From an uncultured Bacilli bacterium (lineage in GTDB: Bacteria; Bacillota_I; Bacilli_A; RF39; UBA660), in contig CAJUIY010000016.1 of assembly GCA_910586865.1 (NCBI GenBank), forward strand, positions 1 through 33,374: DNA of 33,374 bases, written 5' to 3'. Below, piece after piece: positions 13,787 to 22,233 of this stretch (positions within the stretch are counted from its first letter, which is position 1; every line of letters begins with the position of its first letter). The notes beneath the pieces are model-generated. The model saw only the letters and a program-made list of their open reading frames with translations, had not been told where the DNA came from and made no database searches. Both the position numbers and the translations under genes were made by a program.

Positions 13787-14239
13787 TTAATTTCTTGCAT
13801 TTTCTATTTGTTTTCTACAATCATTTTCTAAAACACCTGTCATGATATTCAATGAATTTTTTGTTTTATCTTTAATATCATAGATAGTAATATTAGGATT
13901 CATGTTAGATTCACTTCTCGTTCCAAAAATATAATTTGTAATCTTAGCCTTGATAGCAGCAGACATACACATACTACAACTCCATGCATTGGATATTAAG
14001 ATATAATTAGATAAATATTTCGTATTTAATTCTTTACATGCCATTCTAATTAAATTGATTTCTGCATGAGCCGTTGGATCTGTATCAGAATTCGAAGTAT
14101 TATGTGCTTTATAAATAATATTTCCTTCTCTATCTAGTAAAAATGCGGCAAATGGAGAATTACCTTCATGGATTGCTATTTTTACTTCTTCCATTACTAG
14201 TTTCATTACTTTTTCTATTTTATTATTATCGATGTTCAT
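13787..14239 (-). CDS. Nucleoside deaminase family protein
   Basis: A 150-residue zinc-dependent deaminase of the CMP/dCMP and guanine deaminase superfamily. The zinc motifs are HAE (PTAHAEINLIRMA) near residue 62 and CSMC (NAWSCSMCMSAAI) near residue 93. The usual Pro before the first Cys (PCxxC) is Ser here. GNSPFAAFLLDREGNII is the typical first strand region. The family deaminates cytosine, guanine or related bases; this one's substrate is not decidable. Ribosome binding site AAAGGAATAAGG. It lies downstream of purC, which may reflect purine metabolism, although the pairing could be chance. Confidence 0.82.
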   Translation of the reverse strand: MNIDNNKIEKVMKLVMEEVKIAIHEGNSPFAAFLLDREGNIIYKAHNTSNSDTDPTAHAEINLIRMACKELNTKYLSNYILISNAWSCSMCMSAAIKAKITNYIFGTRSESNMNPNITIYDIKDKTKNSLNIMTGVLENDCRKQIENARN

Positions 14240-14308
14240 AGCCTTATTCCTTTCGATTTCCCAGTTGATACTTACCTATCTTCAAGTTATCCATTTTTAT
14301 CACTTGCT

Positions 14309-15163
14309 TTATTTTCTTATCTCTTTATCCGTTATAATCTTATATATTTCTAGATATTTCATAGATATTCTATCCAATATCTCTTGAGGAACATTATTTC
14401 TGACATTCTTCCCTAATTTTTGGTTATCTTCTATGTAGTTCTTTAATTCTTCTCTATCAAAATTAGTTTGCTCTCTTCCAATTTTAAAATCTTTTTTAAG
14501 CCAAAAACGACTACAGTCTGGTGTTAACAATTCATCCGCTAGACATAGATTACCATCACAATCAAGACCAAATTCCATTTTGGTATCCGCTAGTATAATT
14601 CCTTTCGTAAGTAAATATTGGTATGCTTTATCATAAATTTCTAAAGAAACTTCCTTTATTTGCTTAGCATATTTTTTTCCTACAATTTCTTCAAATTCAG
14701 TATAAGTAATTTCGGAATCACTTCCGTTTTCTTCTTTTCTTGTTGGAGTGAATATTGGTTCCATTAATTTCTGAGACATTTTTAAATTAAGTGGCAGTTC
14801 AATTCCACATATTGGTTTTTTCTGAATATAATTTTCATAGCACGAACCTGTAATATGACCTCTCACAATACACTCTACTTTAAACATTTTTATTTTTTTC
14901 GCTATCATGCATCTATCTTTCAATTCTTCTTTTAAAAAAAAAACAGGAAATTGATTAATATCAGTTGTTATCATATGGTTTGATATGATGTCACTATACT
15001 TATTAAACCAATATTCTGATAACTTATTTAATACTACACCCTTATCCTTTACTTCATAAGGTAATAATGTATGTACAGATATTCGATCGGTACTAACTAT
15101 CATTACTTTCTCAGTATCTAACATATAAACATCTCTAGCTTTCCCAGAATAATACTTTTTCAT
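14309..15163 (-). CDS. purC: Phosphoribosylaminoimidazole-succinocarboxamide synthase
   Basis: PurC (SAICAR synthetase) joins CAIR and aspartate with ATP in purine synthesis. The 284-residue sequence opens with YSGKARDVY, then VSTDRISVHTLLPYEVKDKG, KMFKVECIVRGHITGSCYEN, and DTKMEFGLDCDGNLCLADELLTPD, all family signatures in order. Length is near the larger PurC class. Here it stands alone, without other pur genes in the window. The start has AAAGGAAGTGG upstream. Confident. Confidence 0.94.
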   Translation of the reverse strand: MKKYYSGKARDVYMLDTEKVMIVSTDRISVHTLLPYEVKDKGVVLNKLSEYWFNKYSDIISNHMITTDINQFPVFFLKEELKDRCMIAKKIKMFKVECIVRGHITGSCYENYIQKKPICGIELPLNLKMSQKLMEPIFTPTRKEENGSDSEITYTEFEEIVGKKYAKQIKEVSLEIYDKAYQYLLTKGIILADTKMEFGLDCDGNLCLADELLTPDCSRFWLKKDFKIGREQTNFDREELKNYIEDNQKLGKNVRNNVPQEILDRISMKYLEIYKIITDKEIRK

Positions 15164-15271
15164 TTAACCACTTCCTTTATGATTCATATCTTTATATTAA
15201 ATTTTCTCTCATCACCTAACCTTCCCTTTATTGTTTTTTTAGGCAAAATGATTGTTTGGTAATCACTCCCA

Positions 15272-15341
15272 TCTTATAAATCGATAATTGAACAATTGAT
15301 AAACATTTCGTTATTACCTCTATCATTACGATTATCAATTG
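15272..15341 (-). repeat. Inverted repeat and possible decayed rbgA-type junction upstream of purC
   Basis: CAATTGATAA (15293-15302 on the plus strand) is repeated inverted and perfectly at 15332-15341. Independently, the minus strand from 15301 reads TATCAATTG, then TTCAATTATCGATTTATAAGA. This resembles the junction at 6390-6416 (TATCAATTGG, then TTGATTACGATTTAATTAAGA). The frame before it reads DNRNDRGNNEMFIN, faintly like the rbgA fragments. It may be an old junction or only an A/T-rich coincidence. Confidence 0.25.
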
Positions 15342-15426
15342 CAAAAAAATTTATTTTAACTACATACCCACCCATCTTAACTATATTTTTTTAAGTTTAA
15401 TCGTCTTTCTTCGAGACATCTTTTTC

Positions 15427-16374
15427 TTAATGAGATAACAGATTTTCTAATTTAACTTTTCGATTAAAGAAATAGCTTATCATACTAGCCATCATAATTA
15501 AGATTAGAATGGTTAGTATGTTACTTATAAATTTAATTTTGATATAATGAAATACCGTATTTGCTATTTGAAAACCAAAAATCATTTGTAATCCGTATAA
15601 TTCTAACGTAATAGAACCAATTAGATTAATGAAACAATTAGGTTTTATCTTATCTATTAATAGTAAAATTCCCATAATGAAAGGAATATAAAGAATATAA
15701 AATACTTCGTGATACCAAGTAAGATAAAAATGATTGATATAGATAAGATACGTAAGTATAATTCCAGTAATTAAGGTACTGATTGTAGTGATTAAATATC
15801 TTATTTTATTTTGATTTAGATACTCTAATATATCATTTTTAGCAGTATAGTACCCGATTAAAATAATGGGTATCCTATTGAAAAATATAAATATTTGATT
15901 CCAATTAGTAAATAAACTAACGCTAATACTAACTAATAAATAACTAGATATTCCTATAACAGGTGTTAGGATAGGATGTTTTATATCAATTTTTTTATAT
16001 AATGGTAAGATTAAATATACTAACATAATAGTAGGCAAAAACCATAGAAAGGAACCTCCACCCTTTTTAAATAATTCTAACCCCAAAATGATACTAATAA
16101 ATTTAGTAAGACTCCAATGATAATAGAAGAAACCTAGAATAGCGAAAAGAAGAAATTTCAAATATATTTTCTGAAATCTATCTTGTAAAAATTTACTATA
16201 TAGGATTTCTTTTTTTCCAATAGAGTATGCTGAAACAAAGAAGAATAAATCAACTCCAATTACACATAACTCTCTTAAATAGTTTTCTATCTGATAATTA
16301 GTTAGATTAATCCATAAATGGAATAATAAGATTAGTAAGGCAGAAAAAGCCATAATAGTCTTCTTGTTTTTCAT
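15427..16374 (-). CDS. Membrane acyltransferase (acyltransferase 3 family)
   Basis: A 315-residue protein with about ten hydrophobic segments. Features of the family that O-acylates cell-surface sugars are visible: an early His in LLILLFHLW (residue ~18) and GVDLFFFVSAYSIGK, followed by repeated membrane helices (LWFLPTIMLVYLILPLY). It acts in the cytoplasmic membrane. The start follows the lipoprotein stop by six bases, so the two are likely co-transcribed. The acyl donor and acceptor are unknown. It is shorter than OafA proteins with extra domains and matches the single-domain form. Confidence 0.82.
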   Translation of the reverse strand: MKNKKTIMAFSALLILLFHLWINLTNYQIENYLRELCVIGVDLFFFVSAYSIGKKEILYSKFLQDRFQKIYLKFLLFAILGFFYYHWSLTKFISIILGLELFKKGGGSFLWFLPTIMLVYLILPLYKKIDIKHPILTPVIGISSYLLVSISVSLFTNWNQIFIFFNRIPIILIGYYTAKNDILEYLNQNKIRYLITTISTLITGIILTYLIYINHFYLTWYHEVFYILYIPFIMGILLLIDKIKPNCFINLIGSITLELYGLQMIFGFQIANTVFHYIKIKFISNILTILILIMMASMISYFFNRKVKLENLLSH

Positions 16375-16380
16375 AATACT

Positions 16381-16884
16381 TTACTCTTCATCAAACGTTT
16401 TTGGAGACATGATAAAGAAAACATAATTACTCTCTTTACTAATTTTCATCTCATCCGCTTCTGTACAGATATTCCACCTTAAGTCAGCATTTTCCTTTAA
16501 AGTACTTACAAGCGAATCAACATCATCCGTTTCGAAAAGATAAGCTACAAAAGGAATAGAACTAATAATGGGTCTCATAGTAACCACTTTACGATAACCT
16601 TTTATTTCTTTTTTAAAGCCACTAAGATATTCCTCTTTTTGAAGTGGGCTTACTTCTATTTTTGTTTTAATAACCTCATTTTTTGCAAGTTTCTTTGCTA
16701 CTTTTTCCATATCTTTTTCCGTTTTGATTTCTTTTTCAAATTGCTTCACTAGCGTATCTGCTACTGAATATTTGCTAACATTTTGATTAGCATCCTCATT
16801 ACTTTTTATAATATTACATCCTGTAATAAAAGAAATACTGCAAACCAACATTGATAGTATTAAAATAATTTTAATTTTTTTCAT
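16381..16884 (-). CDS. Predicted lipoprotein, unknown function
   Basis: A 167-residue protein with a type II signal peptide: positive MKKIK, a hydrophobic stretch and lipobox FITGC with Cys23. The mature part is rich in Lys and Glu, has a helical segment around residues 45-70 (VKQFEKEIKTEKDMEKVAKK), and ends without a known domain. It should be anchored on the outer face of the membrane. It lies directly before the acyltransferase gene. Ribosome binding site AGAAGGAG. No function can be assigned. Confidence 0.78.
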   Translation of the reverse strand: MKKIKIILILSMLVCSISFITGCNIIKSNEDANQNVSKYSVADTLVKQFEKEIKTEKDMEKVAKKLAKNEVIKTKIEVSPLQKEEYLSGFKKEIKGYRKVVTMRPIISSIPFVAYLFETDDVDSLVSTLKENADLRWNICTEADEMKISKESNYVFFIMSPKTFDEE

Positions 16885-17056
16885 CCGAAAATTCTCCTTC
16901 TATTAATTTTTAGACTAAATTTTATAATCTAACGTTCTTAAGTTATTGTATTTTTTCGTTATCATACTTATAAAGATTAGTTCTAGTTATCATCTCCTTA
17001 TTTCATATAATTATACATTACTTTTTAATTATAATCTATATTATTAAACTTAAGTT

Positions 17057-17086
17057 TCTATATTTTTTTACTAAAATTTGTTTCAA
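17057..17086 (-). promoter_or_regulatory. Candidate promoter for lipoprotein and acyltransferase genes
   Basis: TTGAAA, an 18-base spacer and TATAGA on the minus strand. It lies about 170 bases before the lipoprotein start, leaving a long untranslated leader. Plausible but not strong in such A/T-rich DNA. Confidence 0.4.
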
Positions 17087-17282
17087 GCAATAACTATCAA
17101 TAAAGACCCAAAAATTATAACGTTTAGAATATATATCAATCTTAAATTAATATTCCAACAAATCTATAAAATTTTACCGAAACTCAAATAATAGAAATAA
17201 TTATGTTGAAACATCTTAAAATTAGAAATTATAAACGAATTCAATCCATTCTTTTTGCCATTTTATTGGAAAAATAGATTAT

Positions 17283-17309
17283 AAGAAAAAGAAGTTCAAA
17301 AAGAACCTC
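17283..17309 (-). terminator. Terminator of the surface protein gene
   Basis: GAGGTTC and GAACTTC pair (one G-U) around a TTTTT loop and are followed by TTTTTCTT. It begins a few bases after the stop at 17316. Confidence 0.75.
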
Positions 17310-17315
17310 TATAAC

Positions 17316-18626
17316 TTACTTCTGTACTAGTTTTAAATTAAGAAAGAAACTAATAAAACTTAGAAATACCACAAAGAGATAAATAGTGATAGAATCCCCT
17401 GTATTTGGATTTATTTCTTTTGAAATAGAATGGATATTTTTAACGGTCGCACTCTCCTCTTTCGAAGTCAAATTCTTATCATCTGGTACAACAATACCTT
17501 CTTGATTTTTTAATGTAGCAACAACTTGATATCCAGTGCCATTTTTTGATATGGTATATAAATAATCACTACTAGAATCTAATTTCATCGCATAATCAAT
17601 AGGAGTTCCATTAGAATAAATCATATTTTCATATAGAGTTTCATTCGTTTTCCAGTTACTATTTTTTGATAAAGAAATTTCTTTTTCCAAATGATCATTC
17701 TGATCATAAGCTTTTAATAATAAATTATCTGGTCTTAAACCTAATTGATTTTGGTAATCTTTCCATATCACTTCAATAGGAACTACCTTCTTCTTTGCTT
17801 GATAATCAACCGTTACCAAGATATTATCTCCCTCTATTTTATATTGAATATTACGCCCTGGTATTTGTTGGCTATCTTCTTCAAAAATATAGTGAATAAG
17901 CGGGTTTCCACTTTGATAGGCATCAGAACCCGAAATATAAATACTTTTGGTATAAGTATCCACATTACTATCTCCTTTTAACGTATCAGAAGGTTGAATA
18001 TGAAATCGATAGTAAGCATTTTGTTTGATTGGATCTGCTACATTCTCTCCCTTAATAGCAAAATCTAAATTTCTAATATTACCATCTCTTGCTTGCGAAT
18101 CATGATAAGTAACAAATAGATTCTTTGTTACTAAGGTATCTTTTACTAAAGTAACTACCAAAGTTCCTGCTTCTTCTATCATATGCCCATTAAAATCATA
18201 TTTTGTAGGATGCATATCACCAGTTATCAAAGAAGGAATCTCGTTATAACCTAAATTATGTAAATTTTCAATTTCCGTATATTCATATAAAAAGGTTGGA
18301 CTGCCGTAATGGGTAAAAAAGGAATCCAGTCCCGTCTTTTTAAATTTCCACTCTGTAATAGAAGAATCATTAGGATCGGTTGAAATAGTAGCATCACTCT
18401 CGTTAAGTGTTATCGTTTGATGTTTCATATCTGGAGAAAGTCTTTCTCCTACTACTAAATGAATAGTATCTGGTCTTTCATTACGAGGATCCCCATAGTC
18501 AATCCACCTTATAATTATGGTTCCATCCACTCCTGTACCAATATCTAAAGCCGATACCATCTTTAGATTACTACCAAAGATAAAAATTGCTAGAACCATA
18601 CCTAAAAATATTATTTTCTTTTTCAT
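17316..18626 (-). CDS. Surface protein with Cna-B-like domains and NPNTG anchor
   Basis: About 436 residues. An N-terminal signal peptide (KKKIIFLGMVLAIFIFG) is followed by a first Cna-B-like strand pattern (TIIIRWIDYGDPRNERPDTI). A central region contains DTLVTKNLFVTYHD, and a second Cna-B-like domain starts VVPIEVIWKDYQNQLGLRPD. The C-terminus is INPNTGDS, a hydrophobic span and a short charged tail. That is a sortase-type signal with NPNTG instead of LPXTG, or simply a membrane anchor. The start chosen is the ATG after AGGTGATTGTTA. Its terminator follows directly. A role in adhesion or as a pilus-like surface stalk is possible but not shown. No sortase gene is in the window. Confidence 0.75.
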   Translation of the reverse strand: MKKKIIFLGMVLAIFIFGSNLKMVSALDIGTGVDGTIIIRWIDYGDPRNERPDTIHLVVGERLSPDMKHQTITLNESDATISTDPNDSSITEWKFKKTGLDSFFTHYGSPTFLYEYTEIENLHNLGYNEIPSLITGDMHPTKYDFNGHMIEEAGTLVVTLVKDTLVTKNLFVTYHDSQARDGNIRNLDFAIKGENVADPIKQNAYYRFHIQPSDTLKGDSNVDTYTKSIYISGSDAYQSGNPLIHYIFEEDSQQIPGRNIQYKIEGDNILVTVDYQAKKKVVPIEVIWKDYQNQLGLRPDNLLLKAYDQNDHLEKEISLSKNSNWKTNETLYENMIYSNGTPIDYAMKLDSSSDYLYTISKNGTGYQVVATLKNQEGIVVPDDKNLTSKEESATVKNIHSISKEINPNTGDSITIYLFVVFLSFISFFLNLKLVQK

Positions 18627-18683
18627 TAACAATCACCTATTTTCATCTATCATAAAAAAATCAAGAAATATTGTTTTCATTAT

Positions 18684-19274
18684 TTATTTTATTTTTTTCC
18701 CTTCCAACAAAGGTAAATCATTAAGTGGAGTATCAAGTTGCATAATCCCTTTTTTAAAATCAGCTAATAAATTTTTATCTAAAAACATATCATAATGAAG
18801 TGCTGAAAATTTCAAACATACCTCTAGCACTTGAAGACCTTCTTGCGTGATATTCTTAAATGTACCACTATATATTATGTTTCCACTTGAATAGTCTAAA
18901 TGTTCTAATTGTTCTTCGATTAAGAAACCATCCTTTGTTATGGTTATCGTTGCCTCTTCCTCATAGTTACCAGTAATTGTCGGCAAATCCTGTTGATAGT
19001 TAACAGCATATCTTCCAATTCGGTATCCATTTAAAAAGCGATTACTATTTGGAATACGATGTTGATTCCCTATTTTTAAATCTAACATCTGCCCTTCTAC
19101 ATATAATCTTTGTCCTGATTGTTCTTGAGAAATCAAATTTAAATATGTTTCTACAGTTAATTCGTGGGCATACTCACCTCTTGATAATTCGTCACTAACA
19201 AATTTACTAACAAGAGCCAAGGCACTTTCTCTAGCATTTTCTTTTTTTGACAACTCACTTTTTTCTTGGTTCAT
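18684..19274 (-). CDS. Conserved-looking protein of unknown function
   Basis: A 196-residue soluble protein. The N-terminal part is charged (NQEKSELSKKENARESALALV), followed by a mostly beta-like region with EEATITITKDGFLIEEQL and IYSGTFKNITQEGL. No signal, membrane span or known motif. The start is the ATG preceded by AAGGTGAAAAATCT, where AAGGTGA is the end of the upstream gene, so the two are coupled. I do not recognise a family. Its tie to the gene at 19282 is the only clue. Confidence 0.6.
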   Translation of the reverse strand: MNQEKSELSKKENARESALALVSKFVSDELSRGEYAHELTVETYLNLISQEQSGQRLYVEGQMLDLKIGNQHRIPNSNRFLNGYRIGRYAVNYQQDLPTITGNYEEEATITITKDGFLIEEQLEHLDYSSGNIIYSGTFKNITQEGLQVLEVCLKFSALHYDMFLDKNLLADFKKGIMQLDTPLNDLPLLEGKKIK

Positions 19275-19281
19275 AGATTTT

Positions 19282-20154
19282 TCACCTTTTCCTACTTTTA
19301 ATATGGTTTCCTTTTTTCTTTTTTGCATACGCTATTACATCAGCAACACCGCCATTCACTGCTTTTTTAAACTCTTCCGCTTCTTCACATGCCTGAGGAT
19401 AGTATTCCTTACATTTATGAAATTCATATATCATTTCTGCTTGATTGGGAACATCCCTAATAGAAGAAATTGTCATTTCATAAAATGGAATCGTTGTACC
19501 AAAAGAGTTTCTTTCCGAAATATGTTCTTGGTATAATCCTTTCTTCTTCCTTTTTAATTCACTAACACGAACTTGATTCACCACTTCAAACCCATAATTT
19601 TCTTTAAAATAACTACTTTTAAAAATTCTCTTGGTTAAACTATCTACTAAATATAACTCCCTTTCGATTTCGACTTCCACAAAAGGTCTTGCCTCCTCAA
19701 TTCTTACATTTCTAGTAGGTGATTGATAAAATACATCATAGAAAGTGGCATCTTTAAAGATAGAACTAATCGCAGTATTCGGATCATACACACAATATCT
19801 GGATATTTTACTTGGTGGTTTTGCTAAAAACAAGGAAACAGGTACTCCTCCTGTAATATGCAAACATTTCTTCCTCAATTCTTCTTTCATCCAAAGTGGA
19901 ATCCCGCATACATTAGGATTTTTCTTATAAGTATAATGATTCAAATCATTACGGATACATAAATGTTCCAAATCTAACGACTCTTTTTCAGGATTAATCA
20001 GCTTTTTATATACCAAAGCATCCATAATAGTAGCTTGAATCGCCTCTTTATCCAGTTCTGACAAAGAAGAATGTTTTTCTAAATATTCCAGTATATGCCA
20101 ACATTTGTAAAATACTTCCTCAACTAAAACATCATAATCGAATAAACATTTCAT
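19282..20154 (-). CDS. Unknown protein, coupled to the next gene
   Basis: A 290-residue soluble protein. It has a helical N-terminal part with several Cys and His (FYKCWHILEYLEKHSSL), then CGIPLWMKEELRKKCLHITGG and CVYDPNTAISSIF, and a basic C-terminus (AKKKKGNHIKSRKR) that could contact nucleic acid. The stop TGA forms the ribosome binding site for the gene at 18684. No family recognised. The upstream ribosome binding site is GGAGGAACG. Confidence 0.6.
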   Translation of the reverse strand: MKCLFDYDVLVEEVFYKCWHILEYLEKHSSLSELDKEAIQATIMDALVYKKLINPEKESLDLEHLCIRNDLNHYTYKKNPNVCGIPLWMKEELRKKCLHITGGVPVSLFLAKPPSKISRYCVYDPNTAISSIFKDATFYDVFYQSPTRNVRIEEARPFVEVEIERELYLVDSLTKRIFKSSYFKENYGFEVVNQVRVSELKRKKKGLYQEHISERNSFGTTIPFYEMTISSIRDVPNQAEMIYEFHKCKEYYPQACEEAEEFKKAVNGGVADVIAYAKKKKGNHIKSRKR

Positions 20155-20196
20155 ATCGTTCCTCCAAAAATTGTATCTATTATATCATTTTTTGTT

Positions 20197-20934
20197 CTAA
20201 TTATCTAATCTTTTAAATAATCTTTTGGCATTTTGATCGAATATATTTTCTAGTTCTTTATGAGAGTAGTCACGGATAGATTTGATTTTATTAAAAACTG
20301 CTCTTCCATCTTGAGTTGGTTGTGCACTCATATAGGGGTAATCTAATTCAATTAACAGATTCTCGATGGGAACGTTTTGAATCACCTCTAAAGATTTTTT
20401 AGCAGTTGGTCTAGTAATCGGTGTTCCTACAGAAATATAACCTCCCTTCTTAATAATCTTGTCCAAAATTTCCAAATCTGGTTGAAAACAATGAAAAACA
20501 AAACCTTCTTTGGGAACATGTTTCTCTAGAATATCCATTACTTCTCTATTCGTATGATTCGAATGAATGATAATTGGTAATTGTAATTCATTTGCTAATT
20601 GTATCGTCTTTATAAATTTTTCTTTTTGTTGTTCCAGACTCTTTAAATCTGTTCCATCCAGTCCAGTCTCACCTAATGCGACTACCTTATGACAATCGAG
20701 TCTTTCATATAATTTAAGTATAGAAGAGATGCTTCCTTCATTAAGAGGATGAATTCCTAAAGAAGCATAAAACTTATCTTCTTTTAAACTAATTGCTACC
20801 ACTTCTTTATTTGTCTTCTCATCTAGTCCTACATTAATGACTTTATCTAAATAACTCATTTGTCGAACTTTTTTTATTTCTTCCTTTAAATCTTTTAAGT
20901 CTGTTGAATTAAAATGAGTATGTGTATCAATCAT
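20197..20934 (-). CDS. TatD-family metal-dependent hydrolase
   Basis: A 245-residue TIM-barrel hydrolase of the TatD/YcfH family, Mg-dependent nucleases or related phosphoesterases. Seen are the HxH metal site in IDTHTHFN at the start, the acidic site in ALGETGLDG, LPIIIHSNHTNREV, FVFHCFQPD and LIELDYPYM. The last replaces the usual ETDxP with ELDYP. Its start overlaps the stop of the methyltransferase gene by eight bases. Ribosome binding site AAAGGAGAG. The exact substrate is open. Confidence 0.88.
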   Translation of the reverse strand: MIDTHTHFNSTDLKDLKEEIKKVRQMSYLDKVINVGLDEKTNKEVVAISLKEDKFYASLGIHPLNEGSISSILKLYERLDCHKVVALGETGLDGTDLKSLEQQKEKFIKTIQLANELQLPIIIHSNHTNREVMDILEKHVPKEGFVFHCFQPDLEILDKIIKKGGYISVGTPITRPTAKKSLEVIQNVPIENLLIELDYPYMSAQPTQDGRAVFNKIKSIRDYSHKELENIFDQNAKRLFKRLDN

Positions 20935-21577
20935 CGAATCTCTCCTTTATTATTGATATTAAGAAACATCCATCTTCTTGTTTCTTACTCCCCTTTATAA
21001 TTAGAAAGTTTCCTTTTATGGATTGATATCCTGCACTACTTTCTAAACACTCTTCACAAAAAGAAGCTACTTCGATATCTAGTATAAAATCATTCAGTTC
21101 CTTTTGAAAAAATAATATCGCATCCTCTTTTTGATAACTTCCTTCTTTAGCAAAAATCACTTTCTTTCCATATTGATCAAGACGCTCTATATCCGTTGCA
21201 AAATCTAAGATAATTTTACCATCTCTTTTTAATATTCTTTTTATCTCCATAAGAATCTTTTTTATGGTTTTCCTATCAAATAGATGTAGAGTACCTGTAC
21301 AAAAGATTCCATCAAATTCTTCCTCTTGAAATGGAAGTCTTTTCGTGATATCGACTTTTTTTGTATATAATTTATTCGAAAAATTATTTGGACAATTTCT
21401 TTTTAAGATTTCTAATTCTTCTTCTGAAAAATCAATGGCGATTACCTTATCAGCAAACTGTAATAGGGTATTATTAAATCTCCCGTCTCCAGCAGCCATA
21501 TTTAAAAGATTCCCATGAAAACCTATCTTCTTAATTGCACGAAGAGTTTCTTTCTCTTCTATTCCCCATTTTGACAT
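20927..21577 (-). CDS. SAM-dependent methyltransferase, class I
   Basis: About 216 residues with the Rossmann-fold motifs: motif I LLNMAAGDGRFNNTLL, the acidic end of strand 2 VIAIDFSEEE, motif IV FDGIFCTGTLHLFD and RILKRDGKIILDFA. The C-terminal part (CEECLESSAGYQSIKG) carries no further domain. The start is the ATG after AGGAAGGGAAGAT; a longer frame starting at TTG would lack a good site. It is co-transcribed with tatD. The target (small molecule, RNA or protein) is unknown. Confidence 0.83.
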   Translation of the reverse strand: MSKWGIEEKETLRAIKKIGFHGNLLNMAAGDGRFNNTLLQFADKVIAIDFSEEELEILKRNCPNNFSNKLYTKKVDITKRLPFQEEEFDGIFCTGTLHLFDRKTIKKILMEIKRILKRDGKIILDFATDIERLDQYGKKVIFAKEGSYQKEDAILFFQKELNDFILDIEVASFCEECLESSAGYQSIKGNFLIIKGSKKQEDGCFLISIIKERFDD

Positions 21578-21620
21578 ATCTTCCCTTCCTAATTCAGACA
21601 GCAAAACGCTAATTTTATCT

Positions 21621-21983
21621 TTATTTTACTTTCTTTTTCACATTATCTTCTTGATACTCTTCTAACTTTATATCAAAAAACTCATCAACCATCGTAATAT
21701 TATTTTGATATTTACTATTATAATAAGTAATCCCACAAGAAGAATATTCTAAAGTATCCCTTCTACTTTCAAAATAATCAATGTGTTGATTATAATATTG
21801 GTATGAAAAATCTACTAGTTTCGTTAACTCTCTAAAGTTCTTAGCTGTTACGATGGTATTGACTCTTTCCAATTTCTCTTTTTGGCTTATGATAAGCTTC
21901 GTTAACTCTTCTAATATTTGACTGTCCTCATCATAAGTATCTATCCACTCTACCTGAGAGAAAAAAGAAAAGCAATTCAACAT
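21621..21983 (-). CDS. Small protein of unknown function
   Basis: A 120-residue soluble protein with a predicted helical middle (LEELTKLIISQKEKLERVNT) and many Tyr (FSYQYYNQHIDYFESRRD). Its start overlaps the end of the 61-residue gene upstream by seven bases, which suggests a coupled pair. The two could also be one gene split by a frameshift; a homolog would decide. No family recognised. Confidence 0.5.
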   Translation of the reverse strand: MLNCFSFFSQVEWIDTYDEDSQILEELTKLIISQKEKLERVNTIVTAKNFRELTKLVDFSYQYYNQHIDYFESRRDTLEYSSCGITYYNSKYQNNITMVDEFFDIKLEEYQEDNVKKKVK

Positions 21984-22162
21984 TCTTGTTCGTAGATGTT
22001 CATGATAATTTTTTTTATTTCTTTTCGAATGACACGAAACTCCTCTTCTAAAGTATCCATACCAACTTCTATAAAAGTAGAAAACCTTTCTAAATGCGTA
22101 ACAAAATCGCTCTCTATTTTATATTCTTCATATTCCTTTTCCATCATTTCCAATGTTTTCAT
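21977..22162 (-). CDS. Small helical protein of unknown function
   Basis: 61 residues, strongly charged, probably one or two helices (MEKEYEEYKIESDF, EEEFRVIRKEIKKIIMNIYE). It overlaps the next gene and lies downstream of dxr with about 70 bases between. It is too short for a family call. Confidence 0.45.
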   Translation of the reverse strand: MKTLEMMEKEYEEYKIESDFVTHLERFSTFIEVGMDTLEEEFRVIRKEIKKIIMNIYEQEC

Positions 22163-22233
22163 TCATCATCGTCCTTTTTCGCTTATCATACAAAATAATC
22201 AAAAAATAATCAATCAAAAAGGCATAAATTTAT

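Larger units (their letters stand above)
16885..17315. other. Non-coding interval with one candidate promoter
   Basis: About 430 A/T-rich bases between the surface protein gene and the lipoprotein gene. I see no coding frame that looks like protein. It holds the promoter at 17057-17086 and the terminator of the upstream gene at 17283-17309. Confidence 0.5.

Noticed and set aside
15164..15426. Purine riboswitch before purC
   Set aside because: I could not find the conserved core or the three-helix layout; only an inverted repeat is visible.
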